A stretch of 64,000 nt of DNA, from NCBI RefSeq assembly GCF_036785885.1, contig NC_092320.1, positions 16,245,557 to 16,309,556 of the forward strand, read 5' to 3'. Positions 12,501-23,269 of this stretch are shown here, piece by piece (the stretch's first letter is position 1; every line of letters begins with the position of its first letter). The translations under genes were made by a program, and so were the position numbers. The notes below the pieces were generated by a model. The model saw only the letters and a program-made list of their open reading frames with translations. It did no database searches and was not told the DNA's origin. Source of the DNA: Coffea arabica. Its lineage: Eukaryota > Streptophyta > Magnoliopsida > Gentianales > Rubiaceae.

Positions 12501-13836
12501 ATATTTAACAATCAGAATTAACAATCACAGACATCACTCAGCAGCCAGCAAAGACATCTAGCTCCACCACCATTCTTTGAACAGCAGGCCTAAATACGCC
12601 ACCAATGTCATCAAACAAAGGAAATGCAATTACATTAAGATACGAGTATAGCATGAAAAAGGAACAACTGTAGTAAACATCTAACAAAGGTAAAGAAAGA
12701 TATGCTTCTTTTAGAAAATCAATCACCTAATAATGATCTTACCATTACTCATAAGCTTATTCATGCTAATCTCATACTGTATGAGATCACGAGCAAGAAA
12801 ACACCAGCCTAAGGCAATATAATGGTCATCTTTTCTCAATATAATCTCTGCTAGATTACTTGCAAGAGCCTGGAAAAGAACTTCATCTTGAAAAAGCCAA
12901 TTGAGGAGCACCATTGCCTGTTTGCTGTGTCTTGACTCCCTAAATTTCAAATACTGCAGGGAGAAAGTCAGGAAACATATAAAATACACCGCAACAGAAT
13001 GTTAATAAATGGATGTCATAGACATATCAAAGAATGGATTAAAACACTACGATTAAAATACCAAAGAAACAAAAAAAGGCTTAAGGAAAAACCAAAAAGA
13101 TGAACTGAAGTACAGGAATATCTTCTTTTATCCATGAAAGGAAAAAATTAACATTTCCCAGAATTACATTGTTTGGATACAATGATAACATAATTTTTAC
13201 AACTAAGCTAAATATCAATCGAGAATCAGATAAACAGACGACATGGTAGAAAATCCCCAAGAACCCGTAGAAAAGTGTGTAGATAACAATTTAAAGAATT
13301 AAGCTAAAGTTCTATTTTCTTGCATACAAAATCTTCGAGACAAGAGGTCCAGTAGATCATATTAATCTTAACTGGCTAAAATTTCAAGAAAAAGCTCAAA
13401 ATTTTGAAAACAAGAAACTTAGAATCCCAAACAGACATGTTCAATCATGGGAACAAGAACTTCATCCAATGTGCCCTCCTTCTCAGCAGCATCCCCAACG
13501 TACTTATGCAGAAACAACAATGACTGCTCCAAAGAAACTGAAAATTAAATAAATAAAAAAAACCCAGAAAAAAAAAACAAGTAAATGAACTGATTAACTT
13601 AGTTAAAATCACTATTGCAGGAAAAAAAGGGCAAATTTTGTTAGATTACTGCTAAGAGGGGCTAGTTTAGGAGGGGAGTGAAGATTGGAGATTGCATGTT
13701 GGAGCTTCTTGGGGCGAGCGTCGAGTAGCGTGTGCATAACTCTGCCCAGTGTAGCGGATACCATTGAATTCGATTCTGCTACAAAGTTGGAGGATGACGG
13801 TTTCAGCATCAACTCTGGTTGTTCTTTCTCTTCCAT
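523..13836 (-). CDS. ARM/HEAT-repeat-like protein, 13 exons seen, 3' end outside the window
   Basis: Exons in transcription order: 13836-13650, 13537-13437, 12953-12743, 12030-11949, 11840-11546, 9826-9721, 9635-9499, 9398-9225, 3381-3176, 3085-2942, 2855-2767, 1487-1340 and, less surely, 569-523. Every junction has GT and AG borders and the phases agree, giving one open frame of at least 640 residues from ATG 13836 (MEEKEQPEL). The product is leucine-rich and mostly helical with no signal peptide. Stretches such as QAMVLLNWLFQDEVLFQALA, FFMNCLSLLLGRLHEKQ and LPALVRLIYTSNERVQSLAS look like ARM/HEAT helices, and the order resembles an uncharacterised plant ARM-repeat superfamily protein I recall from Arabidopsis. 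I do not know its function. Introns 5 (1.7 kb) and 8 (5.8 kb) are long, and intron 8 carries a Copia element. No stop codon is seen, so the last exons lie left of base 1. Confidence 0.82.
4059..4399. repeat. Direct tandem duplication, 2 units of about 170 bp
   Basis: Unit 1 (4059-4227) and unit 2 (4228-4399) both begin AAGAACTGCTTTAAGCA and end in GATGATAATT or GGTGATAATT. They differ at only a few positions over about 170 bases. They lie in intron 8 of the ARM-like gene, just upstream of the Copia insertion. No coding content is visible. Confidence 0.92.
4457..4591. repeat. Short tandem duplication, 2 units of about 67 bp
   Basis: Both units read 'ACTCCACTAGAT', then 'CAATACTCTGCACTTGCA', then 'CTAATCTACTTACC' (4457-4524 and 4525-4591). 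This second local duplication sits between the 170-bp duplication and the Copia LTR. Confidence 0.85.
4642..4788 (+). repeat. 5' LTR of the Copia element
   Basis: 147 bp with TG...CA ends, matching 8368-8514 over its whole length with 7 substitutions. It contains 'CTCCTATAAATACTAG', a likely TATA box of the element promoter. Confidence 0.96.
4789..4800 (+). other. Primer-binding site of the Copia element
   Basis: TGATATCAGAGC directly follows the LTR. It matches the common plant Copia site TGGTATCAGAGC (complement of the initiator tRNA-Met 3' end) with one mismatch. Confidence 0.85.
4845..5012 (+). repeat. Degenerate array of 'ACTGTTCATCAC' units in the Copia leader
   Basis: About ten irregular copies of TGTTCA, usually with a preceding AC or TAC, stand between the PBS and the pol remnant. 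They occupy the place where the leader and gag should be. Expansion of a short leader motif, together with deletion of gag, would produce this. Confidence 0.75.
5036..8360 (+). pseudogene. Copia pol pseudogene (PR-INT-RT-RH)
   Basis: The protease motif DSGATDHM is at 5237-5260. The integrase zinc region (HCHLGHP about 5610-5630, then CESCQLGKHH) and core pieces (FDAWG, RSDN, QNGVTERK) span about 5600-6080. Reverse transcriptase pieces run from about 6840 to 7474, including KARVVARGF and the catalytic YVDDIVITG near 7400. RNase H follows at 7932-8360, with SSVESEYR and HNQAAVHIASNP. The frame is broken by shifts near 5290, 5990, 7600 and 7930 and by stops near 5457, 5637, 7141, 7198 and 7472. 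No intact polyprotein can be made. Only the RNase H part is still open over its full length. Confidence 0.95.
8359..8367 (+). other. Polypurine tract of the Copia element
   Basis: AAGGGGGAG lies immediately before the 3' LTR, at the expected plus-strand primer position. Confidence 0.85.
8368..8514 (+). repeat. 3' LTR of the Copia element
   Basis: 147 bp, same ends as the 5' LTR, followed by the target duplication TAGAC at 8515-8519. Confidence 0.96.
8975..9010 (+). other. G-run cluster with G-quadruplex potential in intron 8
   Basis: Four or more runs of at least three G are separated by 1-7 bases (GGG, GGGGG, GGGGG, GGGGGG, GGGG). They are on the plus strand, so the ARM-gene transcript carries the C-rich complement. 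It lies near the 5' end of that intron in transcript terms, about 220 bases past the exon 8 donor. Confidence 0.6.
10527..10559. repeat. (CT)n and poly-C low-complexity tract
   Basis: A CT dinucleotide run is followed by CCCG and about 15 C. It lies within intron 5 of the ARM-like gene. The surrounding 9.9-11.5 kb is AT-rich intron in which I see no other gene. Confidence 0.9.
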
Positions 13837-14071
13837 TGATAATAGAATACTAACAGATTCTGTATTATTGTGCTTGGTAGTACACTGTAATAGCAGAAGA
13901 ACTTCGAATAGGCTAATTGTAAAATGGGGAGACCAGAGACGAGACGAGAAAAGAAGAGAAAGGGGAAAGGATTTAGCGATTTTAGTCTTGACTGTGTGAA
14001 GTGAAGTTTCGGTGTCTGGTAGCGCTGCATGCTGAAGTCGTGTTAGGTTGGCACTACGGTAAATTAGCTTT

Positions 14072-14229
14072 GTTTGGATAGAATATTATTCTAAACAATT
14101 ATTTGAAATAATTACTGTGATACTTGTTGTGATGAGATAAAAAAGTGATTAAAAATATAAAAAAATAAATTAGCAAATGTATTTATGATGCAAGTGAATT
14201 TTTTTTTTGAAAAAATTTGCTATCCAAAC
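14072..14229. mobile_element. GTTTGGAT-type MITE
   Basis: 158 bp with terminal inverted repeats GTTTGGATAG and CTATCCAAAC and an AT-rich interior containing GTGATGAGATAAAAA. It lies just upstream of the ARM-like gene start, in its promoter region. Relatives occur near 48.5, 59.3-60.3 and 62.0 kb. The TIRs are clear, but I found no unambiguous target duplication. Confidence 0.75.
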
Positions 14230-14575
14230 TCCTCTCTCCTCCACCCACTGCCATCTCGCCTCCTCCCAAAAAAAAAAAAATCTCTATTTTTTTTTTTTAC
14301 TTAACCTCCTCAAGAGAAAAAAATTATCCCTCCATTATGTTGAATTTTTTTTCTTTATTTGTGTTCTTCTTTTTTTTTAGCAAATAAATTTTCTTCCACC
14401 CATTAGTTCATTTTCTAAATTTTGTACCATCAAATAATTAAGTTTACATAAAATTACGTTCTACTATTATTTTATTTTTAAATATAGGAGATTCGACATT
14501 ACTTTGTATTGTTTTCATTTGTCATAATTCATCCCATCCAAAAATTTACAATGCCTACATTTACTTATAATTAGT

Positions 14576-17505
14576 ACTAGGGAGGACAGCCCGCGCGACA
14601 CGTGGGAATTTGGTGTTTGTGATTCAAGATAATTAATAATTATTGTTTAATATTTTATAATATAGGAACTGAAGTATGATGATTTTATCATGTGATTTTA
14701 ATAGAAAAATTATAAGTTGCATAGTGAGTCAATAAAAATAATGTGCAATAAGACATCCTTATCGTTATATTATATAAGAATCCGTTGTGATCAAAAGTTA
14801 TGTTTGAATTTCAACTGCAAAGATAAGGGTAGTTTGAAAATGTAAGAATGTTTGAGGTGCAATTGAAAAGTATTCAAAAGTCTCTTCTAAAACTTATCCA
14901 AGATGATAAAACATTTTAAAGTATCAATTGGACTTTTCATCTCTCGAATCTATATATGTTCGTGAAAGATCACTCAAGTAATGCTTTTGATTTCTCCCTC
15001 GACTTAAACTCAAGCTAAATTATCAAGTCAAGTTTATCCATCAATCACTTTGCGTCCAATCTAATCTAAAATAATTTTATTTTTTACTAACTATTTATAT
15101 AATTTGGTGGGTATAATACGACTTAATCACATGTTTCTTACAGAGATAATAATGCCAAAAAATGATAGATAGATAAGAAACTTAAGTGATCTTTTTCAAA
15201 ATTTTGTAGAAACTATTTAGATTTGGTGTTTTTTGCTAGGGGCATTTCTTTATAATCTCATAAATAAGTTCAAATCTGCATAATTGTTAAAGATTTAAAT
15301 TGAAACTATCTTGATTATAAAAAATTGGTGCAAACAATATTTTCTAAATTTGAAATTGTAGAAAATGGTAAGTAAAATCAGAAGAAATTCCTCATATAAA
15401 TTTGAATTGCAAACTATAGGTAGAAACTGCTTAATGATATTTTCTAATGTTTACTTGTATAAGTATCCAATATAACATCTCTACTTAATTGACTCGTTTG
15501 AACTATGGATAATAGTTGCATCAATCAAATCAAGAAACATTATTTATCATTGTACAGCATACAATTATGAGTAAATGAATTAATACAATGCAATCAAAAT
15601 GGTGTTGTAGCTAAAGCATTTAAACTCATCAAGTTCCACTACAAATTCTTTTACATAGTATAAAAAATAAATTTTTTGTATTTGAAACTATATAAACAAT
15701 ATAATACAAGAACGAGATCATAACATGGAATGCAAATAGAGTGCAAATGACATCTTAGTACTATGTAGCATGATTAATTTTCTTTTTTAGTTTCAATGAA
15801 GTACAAAATTCTAAATTAATAAATTTTACAATCATAAAATTTTCAATTAAAATAAACACAAGTTGAATTTCAAATCATATTACATGAAAAAATAACTACT
15901 TGAACCATAATTGCTGGAATGTAGTCAACAGATCTCTAGAGTCAATAATAATAGGAGAAAATTCATGAGAAATAAGGTTATTTGACTTAAATAAATAGAT
16001 AATATCTTGGCTGAGGAGGAAAAGATGATAAAATTACTTTTTTGATTATTTTAGAAAGTGACAACATTATCTCAAATTGTATTTTGACAGAGACAGAATC
16101 TCTGAAATTTACTAAGAAAAACAATACAATTAATTAGTTTTTAGAATTAGAAATATCAAATGGCAAACTATATGGAATTCTTTAATAAACCAATCATCAG
16201 AAAAAAAAAACTACAATCGAAGAAGACAAATCTAAAGAACTCACCTCAATTTAAAGGAAAAACTATGTATTCCACCAAATATTTAATAGTCATAATAAAA
16301 TTAAAGAGGTGAAACCGAAAAAGAAGAAAGGGTATCGGCTAAACATGGGAACATAAATATGATAATGATTGTTCAGATAATAATTAAGTTAATTAATTAT
16401 AATTAAAATCCAATTATGTAAACATCCAATTAATTTCTTAACGGATGAGAAAGGTTTCAGGAAATTGGAAGACTTGGATGTTAGTATAATAAATGATTAA
16501 AAGAACTTTTATGTAATTCTATCAAAATACAAAACAAGTTTTATTCAGTTGTACTTGATACTCAACTTGGCACCAAACATTGTAACATACCAAATCTGCC
16601 CCTAACCTTAAATGTCTGAAATGTTATATAAGTAATTATAGTGAAATTAAAGTTATAATGACTTGTACTCAATGTTCCAATTACTCTTCAAATACTCGCG
16701 CATTTTTAAAATAGTCTCACCTCTGTGGTTGAAATATAGTCCTAAACTCGTTCTTATATTTAAGGGAAAAGTTATGCATTCCACCAAATATTTAATAGCC
16801 ATAATAAAATCAAAGAGGTGAAACCGAAAAAGAAGAAAGGATATCAGTTAAATATGGGGACATAAATATGATAATGATTGTTCAGATAATAATTAAGTTA
16901 ATTAATTGTAATTAAAATCCAATTATGTAAACATTCAATTAATTTCTTAATGGATAAAAAAGGTTTTAAGAAATTTGAAGGCTTCGATGTTAATATAATA
17001 AATGATTAAAAGGACTTTTATGTAATTCTATCAAAATACAAGCTTTATTCAATTGTATTTGATATTCAACTTGACACCAAACATTGTAACATACCAAATC
17101 TGCCCCTAATCTTAAATGTTTGAAAGGTTATATAAGTAATTATAGTGAAATTAAAGCTATAATGACTTGTACTCAATGTTCCAATTACTCTTCAAGCACT
17201 CTCACATTCCCAAAATAGCATCACCCCTGCGGTTGAAATCTAGTCCTAAACTCGTTCTATCAAAATACAAGGTTTATTCAATTGTACCTGATACTCAATT
17301 TGGCACCAAACATTGTAACATACCAAACCTGCCCCTAACCTTAAATGTCTGAAAGGTTATATAAGTAATTATAATGAAATTAAAACTATAATGACTTGTA
17401 CTCAATGTTCCAATTATTCTTCAAACACTCTCACATTCCCAAAATAGTCTCACCCTTGCGATTGAAATCTAATATCAAATTCGTTCTTATATAGTATAAG
17501 CATAA
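14576..17505 (-). mobile_element. Possible non-autonomous Helitron
   Basis: On the minus strand the left edge reads CCCACGTGTCGCGCGGG, a short imperfect GC hairpin, and after a few bases CTAGT, the plant Helitron 3' signature (CTRRT). The right edge contains ATACTATATAAGAACG, resembling plant Helitron 5' ends. There are no terminal inverted repeats and no Rep/helicase coding. The base after CTAGT is A rather than the usual T, which counts against an exact end here. The interior is AT-rich and non-coding and includes the tandem repeat at 16252-17505. Confidence 0.4.
16252..17505. repeat. Tandem repeat, about 2.5 units of 509 bp
   Basis: Unit 1 starts at 16252 and unit 2 at 16761; both carry 'ATTCCACCAAATATTTAATA', 'GAGGTGAAACCGAAAAAGAA' and 'TTGTAACATACCAAATCTGC'. 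A partial third unit (17257-17505) matches only the second half. Units differ by scattered substitutions, so the duplications are not recent. Each unit ends near 'CTAAACTCGTTCT', close to the candidate Helitron 5' terminus. Confidence 0.9.
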
Positions 17506-18447
17506 GGAAATTATCAATCAATTATATTCTAATTTATTTTGTCCATTTTTTTCAATATAATAAATTTTAAAAAATTATACTCTATATCCTTATTAAAAAT
17601 TTCGAAATAAATTATTCATTTATTACAATCACATTCACATGCTAGTTAGTTGGACATATTTTTGTTCATTTTCTTCTAATGAATTTTTTCTTGTTTGATT
17701 ATTTTGTATACAATTCTTTATAAGTAATTAAATATTAATATTTTTTTCTAATAATTTTATTTCACTCATTTGCTACTTCACCACCATGAATTTTTTTTTT
17801 TGTTATCGTCAATTTATCTATATTATCCTACTCTATCCTAATCTAAAGGGAAGACATGAATGAACTTACAGGAATCGATGAGCATCGAACTACTATCAGA
17901 CCAAATCCCACCCCACGAAACCCTTCCCCACCAAAAAAAAAAAAAAAAAGCTTAGTATGAAGGACTGCTAGTTTAAGCCATGAGTTTAGTACAATTGGCA
18001 AGAGGGTTGCTAATACCAACAACAGATCTAATTTTTTTTTTAAGACCAACAACAAATCTCAAATTCAACTTTTATATGTAACGTCTTGAAAAGTTCTAAA
18101 TTAGGTTTTCACTCCAGAGTAAAAGTCTGGATAATTAGTGTCACTGAGGGTAGGGATACGATTACTCAAAGCTAAGGAAAAAAAAAAAAGACTGCTAGTC
18201 AAAGTGAGATAAAAATTATAGCATAAACTGTGAATCTCACTATAGTTTAAGGGGAGTTTCCTAAACTACACGAACGATACAAAATTACAAATAATAGGCT
18301 AAAATATTCACTATGAGAAAATCCCTCAAATCCAAATTCCACAATTTCCCTCCATTTTGTGTCTCTGTCCCTTCACTTCAGTCCGTACCAACGAACAGAC
18401 GGTTGGTTCCCCAACACCAGCGCCTTTAGCTCCAGTTCCACCTTGTG
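17506..18447. other. AT-rich 5' flank of the PPR gene
   Basis: Contains poly-A and poly-T tracts (17930-17950 and about 18180) and no coding exon that I can support. The last 150 bases are less AT-rich and probably hold the promoter and short 5'UTR of the PPR gene. Confidence 0.5.
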
Positions 18448-20289
18448 ATGGTTCTCCCTCTCCTCCAAGATCCACCCCAATTCTCGCGCCCATCACCACC
18501 TATTCAGACCCTTCCCTATAAACCTCCCAAAAACCCATTAAACCAGCAAAGTTTTCAGGAGAACTTCAGGATAATATGCAATTTCTTGCTTTCCCTTACT
18601 CGCTCAGGCTCCCTTCTCAAAGGCCAAGCCTTGCATTCCCACATCGTCAAGTCTGGGATTCAGATAATTCCATTAGTTTCCCACCACTTAATCAACTTGT
18701 ATTCAAAGCTTCAACGCCCATTTGACTCCCAGTTTGTTTTCGAGGAAGCACCTTTTAAGTCATCAACCACCTGGAGCTCTATGATTTCCACGTTTGCCCA
18801 AAATGATCTGCCTATTTTAGCATTATCGTACTTCCGGGCAATGCTTTATAATGGGTTTGCTCCAGATGAGCATATTTTGCCTAGCGCTGTTAAGGCTTGT
18901 GCGATCATGAGTAGGCATGATGTTGGGATGTCAATGCATTGTCTTGCAGTGAAAAATGCAATGAATTTGGACGTGTATGTTGGAAGTTCTTTGGTGGATA
19001 TGTACGCAAAATGTGCGGAATTGGGGTATGCGAGGAAGTTGTTTGACGAAATGCCTGAGAGAAACATTGTCTCGTGGAGTGGGATGATCTATGGGTATGC
19101 GCAGATGGGGGAGGATAATGAAGCTTTGGGTCTTTTTAAGAGGGCGTTGGAGGGGGGTTTGAGTTTAAACGACTTTACCTTTTCAAGTGTGATTCGTGTT
19201 TGTGGAAATTCTACGTTGCTGGAGTTGGGGAGACAAATGCATAGCTTGTGTGTGAAGATGAATTGTGATTCTTCGAGTTTTGTGGGAAGTTCTTTGATAT
19301 CTCTGTACTCGAAGTGCGGCGTTGTAGAGAATGCTTGTCAGGTTTTCAATGAGGTAGTTGATAAGAATTTAGGAATGTGGAATTCAATGTTGATTGCTTG
19401 TGCTCAACATGGACACACAAAGAAGGTGTTTGAGTTGTTTGGGAGAATGAAGAGTTGTGGGATGAAGCCAAATTTTATAACCATTTTGTGTGTGCTTTAT
19501 GCGTGCAGTCATGCGGGGCTAGTCAAAGAAGGTAACTACTATTTTGGATTAATGAAGGAGTATGGCATTGAGCCAGGGGATCAGCATTATGCTTCCATGG
19601 TGGACTTGCTTGGGCGAGCTGGGAAATTGGAGGAGGCTACGAAGCTTATCAAGGAAATGCCAATTCAACCAACAGAATCTGTATGGGGAGCTCTACTGAC
19701 CGGCTGCCGACTTCATGGTAATACTGAGTTGGCGGCCTATGCAGCTGATAGGATCCTTGAATTAGGTTCAGTAAGTTCAGGCTTTAACGTTCTGTTATCA
19801 AATGCTTATGCAGCTGTTGGTAGGTATGAAGAAGCGGCCAAAGCCAGAAAGATGTTAAGGGATCGAGGAGTGAAGAAAGAAACTGGTTTAAGTTGGGTTG
19901 AGGAAGGAAATAAGGTCCATACATTTGCTGCAGGGGAAAGGCAACATTTTAAATCTAAGGAAATTTATGAAAAACTTGGGGAACTAGAGAATGAAATGGA
20001 GCTAGCTGGCTATGTTATGGACACCAGTCAAGTGTTGCGAGCAGTTGGCAATGAAGAGAAGAGTGAAGCAATTAGGTATCATAGTGAAAGATTAGCTATT
20101 GCATTTGCACTAATAACCTTTCCACCTGAAAGGCCAATTAGAATTATGAAGAACTTGCGAGTTTGTGGTGATTGTCACACAGCTATTAAGTTTATGTCGA
20201 AGTGCACCGGAAGATTAATCATTGTGAGAGATAACAAGCGGTTCCATCATTTTTCGGGTGGGGAATGTTCCTGTGGTGATTATTGGTGA
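18448..20289 (+). CDS. MEF1: DYW-type PPR RNA-editing factor, MEF1-like
   Basis: An intronless ORF of 613 aa starts at ATG 18448. The N-terminus is proline-rich with few acidic residues, consistent with an organelle transit peptide. PLS-type pentatricopeptide repeats follow (for example VGSSLVDMYAKCAELGYARK and NSMLIACAQHGHTKKVFELF). Then come the E domains (VWGALLTGCRLHGNTELA) and a full DYW deaminase: zinc and catalytic residues H545, E547 (HSE), C573 and C576 (CGDC), ending CGDYW. Sequence and repeat order match what I remember of Arabidopsis MEF1 (At5g52630, 588 aa), a mitochondrial C-to-U editing factor. The repeats should read target RNA bases and the DYW domain deaminate cytidine. Family and domain calls are firm; the MEF1 orthology and editing targets are inferred. 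The gene looks intact. Confidence 0.93.
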   Translation: MVLPLLQDPPQFSRPSPPIQTLPYKPPKNPLNQQSFQENFRIICNFLLSLTRSGSLLKGQALHSHIVKSGIQIIPLVSHHLINLYSKLQRPFDSQFVFEEAPFKSSTTWSSMISTFAQNDLPILALSYFRAMLYNGFAPDEHILPSAVKACAIMSRHDVGMSMHCLAVKNAMNLDVYVGSSLVDMYAKCAELGYARKLFDEMPERNIVSWSGMIYGYAQMGEDNEALGLFKRALEGGLSLNDFTFSSVIRVCGNSTLLELGRQMHSLCVKMNCDSSSFVGSSLISLYSKCGVVENACQVFNEVVDKNLGMWNSMLIACAQHGHTKKVFELFGRMKSCGMKPNFITILCVLYACSHAGLVKEGNYYFGLMKEYGIEPGDQHYASMVDLLGRAGKLEEATKLIKEMPIQPTESVWGALLTGCRLHGNTELAAYAADRILELGSVSSGFNVLLSNAYAAVGRYEEAAKARKMLRDRGVKKETGLSWVEEGNKVHTFAAGERQHFKSKEIYEKLGELENEMELAGYVMDTSQVLRAVGNEEKSEAIRYHSERLAIAFALITFPPERPIRIMKNLRVCGDCHTAIKFMSKCTGRLIIVRDNKRFHHFSGGECSCGDYW

Positions 20290-22754
20290 TATTAAGTGGT
20301 AAGGATTTCTACCTAATTGGTTATTTGTAATATTAAGTGATAATTAATTGGTAATCTCATTCTCTGAAAAAATAAAGGACCAATAACAAGAATAATCATT
20401 GCTACTTTCCATTCAGAGAAAGTGTTCTTTTGGTCAAGTAATTTCTTCTGATTAAGATGCTGAACTTGATTATTTTGAGGCTGGCAGGGTACCAGTGAAA
20501 GGTGTTGTAGGAGGAGAGAGGGACTTCATGCAAGATCTTTCTCTTTTCTCTGGTAGGGAACTTCATGCCCTTAATAAACAAGTGAAACCCTGTTTCTGAG
20601 AGGTTGCCCATTTTTGGATCAAAAGGCCAATTTAGCACTTTTTTACAAGTAAAATTCATCAACTTCCAGCGTGAGAGTGATTTAATCCAGAAGGTACTCT
20701 CCCCCACCCCCCACCCGACCCCTTTCTCACTTCCATGAGTTTCAACAATAATAGCCCGGCAGTTTTTTGATTCATTCATGCATACCAGTCTGTGAAGTTT
20801 TAACTTTGAGTACTTACTAATGCTGGAGATGCTCTCCTTAAGGTTGGGGAAAGCAGAAGTATGAGATTTGGAAGTTCCAGACTTCCAGTCCACCATGTTA
20901 ATTATCTGCAAGATAGCACCGTCGGCCGTGTAGCTGCCTTGAGTTTACAAATGCAATGGCTGTTTGTTGTTGACTTGCAGCTTATTCTGCTTACAAAATG
21001 ATGAAGCCAATTGGATATTCCATTTTTTGAGACTGAGGTACTGTTTAATTGTTAATACTCTGTATTAGTCAGTGTTGGTGCATTGTACAAGAAGTCTGGC
21101 ATGGCATTGAAGTTGCTTAGTCGTCAGAAAGCGAAAAGTTTTTGCTGAACTTGAAAAAGCAGGAGTTCAAATTGTCTTTGCTGGAGCTTGCTGCTTGTAG
21201 AGTTTAAAAGAACTGGAGAGATATCAAGGTATAAAATGGAAACTCCTTTACTTTAGAATATGCAGTTCCATCACAAAGTAAGGGCTGCCTTCCGCAAAAA
21301 GATAAAAGCAATGATTTTTTTTTGGTAAATAAAGGAATGATGCTACAAGTAGTTTATATTATTGGTCTGATACTTAGCAGTCCTTTTAATATGGATTCCA
21401 GCATTATTGAAATCAATGAAAAAGTATTTTGGATCCCTCCATAATTGGTCTTTTCTGCTGTAGGTACCTACATAATTGCAGAATATGATTTTTGAGACAT
21501 AAATGGCATGTGCGGAGGATTTGGTACTTTTTTGCTTTAAGTTTTGGGCACAGGGCTGCAGAGTGATTGCTAAGATCACGGCAAGACGTGCAGATCTAGA
21601 AGTGCAAGGTCTGCAAGATCACCTTTCATCAGGCAATTCTTTTGTGTTCTACCCAATCATGTATTGCATCTGGGGCATATGTTTCTTTGGGAGTTTCAGT
21701 GTTGTCTGCTGAAGGATGCAAGCCATGAAATCTTACGTGTGGTCGAGGGACACAATTGCCTCCAGCATCATCAAGATTCTAATCATTAATTGGCTCTCTG
21801 GATGTTGCAGTGCAGGAGACGTTTCAAACCCGGTTGCTTGCTTGCTCATTGGTCACGCGATCAATATGTTATCGAATGTACGTAAAAGAATTGGTATATT
21901 GCAGTGACGGTAAAAAAGGAATTTAGGTCTTATTCCAAAACATAGAAGGACACGGCCGTAAATGTGTGGTAAAATTAGTCTCAAACTGGGAGGCCGTGAT
22001 TTCTAGTAGCCTGCCGTCCTCTAGTTTTGTAAGCTTAATCAAGCGAAATTGGCTCGTCTCACAATTGTCGTATCCTATATGTCATCAGTTCGAAGTTAGC
22101 TATGATAATGCGCTTGCGTTCTTGGGCAAGCTACGAGGTACATTAGTCTTCTAACTAAATAGACTTATTAAAGATCAATTAATAGACTTATTAAATAGCT
22201 GATCTGGACAGCAAATAATTTCTTCGCTGCATTAAATCACATGGGACAAGTGCCACTCGAAATAGAATCACACTAATAGAATTAATTTTGACTAATGATG
22301 TATTATTGTTGGCACTCCAAAAAAAAACCCTCCAAGCACTCCTCTTTTCTTTTCTGCTTAATGAAATAACACGTAAACTTACAAAATGATTTAGAAAACA
22401 AATTTACCCCTCCATACATTCACCACTAACTTTATCTACTTTAATGTCAAATTGTTTGGATACTAGTAATGAAGTAAATTCCTAATAACTATCGATATTT
22501 TTCAATATCGTGTGCCTATAAATTATTTTGTAATTCTTGAATAAAGCACTAACCTTCAAGATTTCATTCTATAGGACCGAGAGAGACTCGATCTAGCCGC
22601 AAAAAGAATGTTTGGTTTGAAATTTTCTATTGCTTCATTTTTGTGGAGTTTTACAACTTTGAAAGTATTGTGCGTATGCTTATGTGTGTGTGTGCGCGCG
22701 CGCGCGCTTTTTCTTTTTTTTTTTAAATTAAAACTTTATAGTCAAGGGTATAGA
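20290..22754. other. 3' flank of the PPR gene, no supported gene
   Basis: Open stretches at 20402-20911 (minus) and 21503-21712 (plus) show no motif, no splice-consistent continuation and no recognisable family, so I do not call them. Possible polyadenylation signals (AATAAA-like) occur near 20375. An inexact local repeat, TAATAGACTTATTAAA, occurs near 22160-22195. Confidence 0.5.
22683..22707. repeat. (TG)n(CG)n microsatellite
   Basis: An alternating purine-pyrimidine tract of TG units runs into CG units. CG-rich runs are rare in such AT-rich DNA, and the tract has Z-DNA potential. Confidence 0.9.
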
Positions 22755-23261
22755 TAGGCCTATCAACGGGCCAGGATCCGGACCGAAATTCATTATTCCG
22801 GATCCGGACCCGGCATATCATATTGGACCTGGATTCGACCCATTTACCCGACGGGTCTTCTACTCTATATTTCGAATTCGGATCCGACAGATCTCAGATC
22901 CGAGTCGGGTCGGCCCGAAAAAAATTATCAAAAACTTATAATTTCTAATAAAAATGAGAAAAAAATATATTTGTAAACTAATTTCTAACTAATATAAAAA
23001 AAACCAAATAAGAAAAGAAATCAAATTGACTTTACTCAAATACATCACCCTAATCTAATTATATTGATAAATATATATTTTAAATTATTAATCCATTTAT
23101 ATCCGGATCTAGGTCTAATACGGGCCGGAATACTATATTCCGTATCCGACCCATTTTTTTATTTGATAAAATGGATTCGGATCCGGATAACGGAATTAAA
23201 TCCCTACTCGTACTCGCAAAAAATTCACGGATCAAGTCCGGGACCCCCGTTGACAGGCCTA
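22755..23261. mobile_element. Non-autonomous hAT-type element 1
   Basis: 507 bp with inverted ends TAGGCCTATCAACGGG and CCCGTTGACAGGCCTA, flanked by a perfect 8-bp duplication GGTATAGA (22747-22754 and 23262-23269). The subterminal regions are crowded with GGATCCGGA-like motifs in both orientations, as expected for hAT transposase binding sites. The core is AT-rich with no transposase. Confidence 0.9.
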
Positions 23262-23269
23262 GGTATAGA

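Noticed and set aside
12538..12726. Possible extra ARM-gene exon reading DDIGGVFRPAVQRMVVELDV
   Set aside because: Exons ending at 12743 and starting at 12030 already join in phase into a continuous helix-rich frame, and this piece lacks matching splice phases.
18445..18447. Upstream GTG as start of the PPR ORF
   Set aside because: Nuclear plant genes start at ATG; the ATG at 18448 is the sensible start.
20402..20911. 169-codon ORF on the minus strand downstream of the PPR gene
   Set aside because: No recognisable domain, composition typical of non-coding DNA, and it lies in the likely 3' flank of an intact gene.
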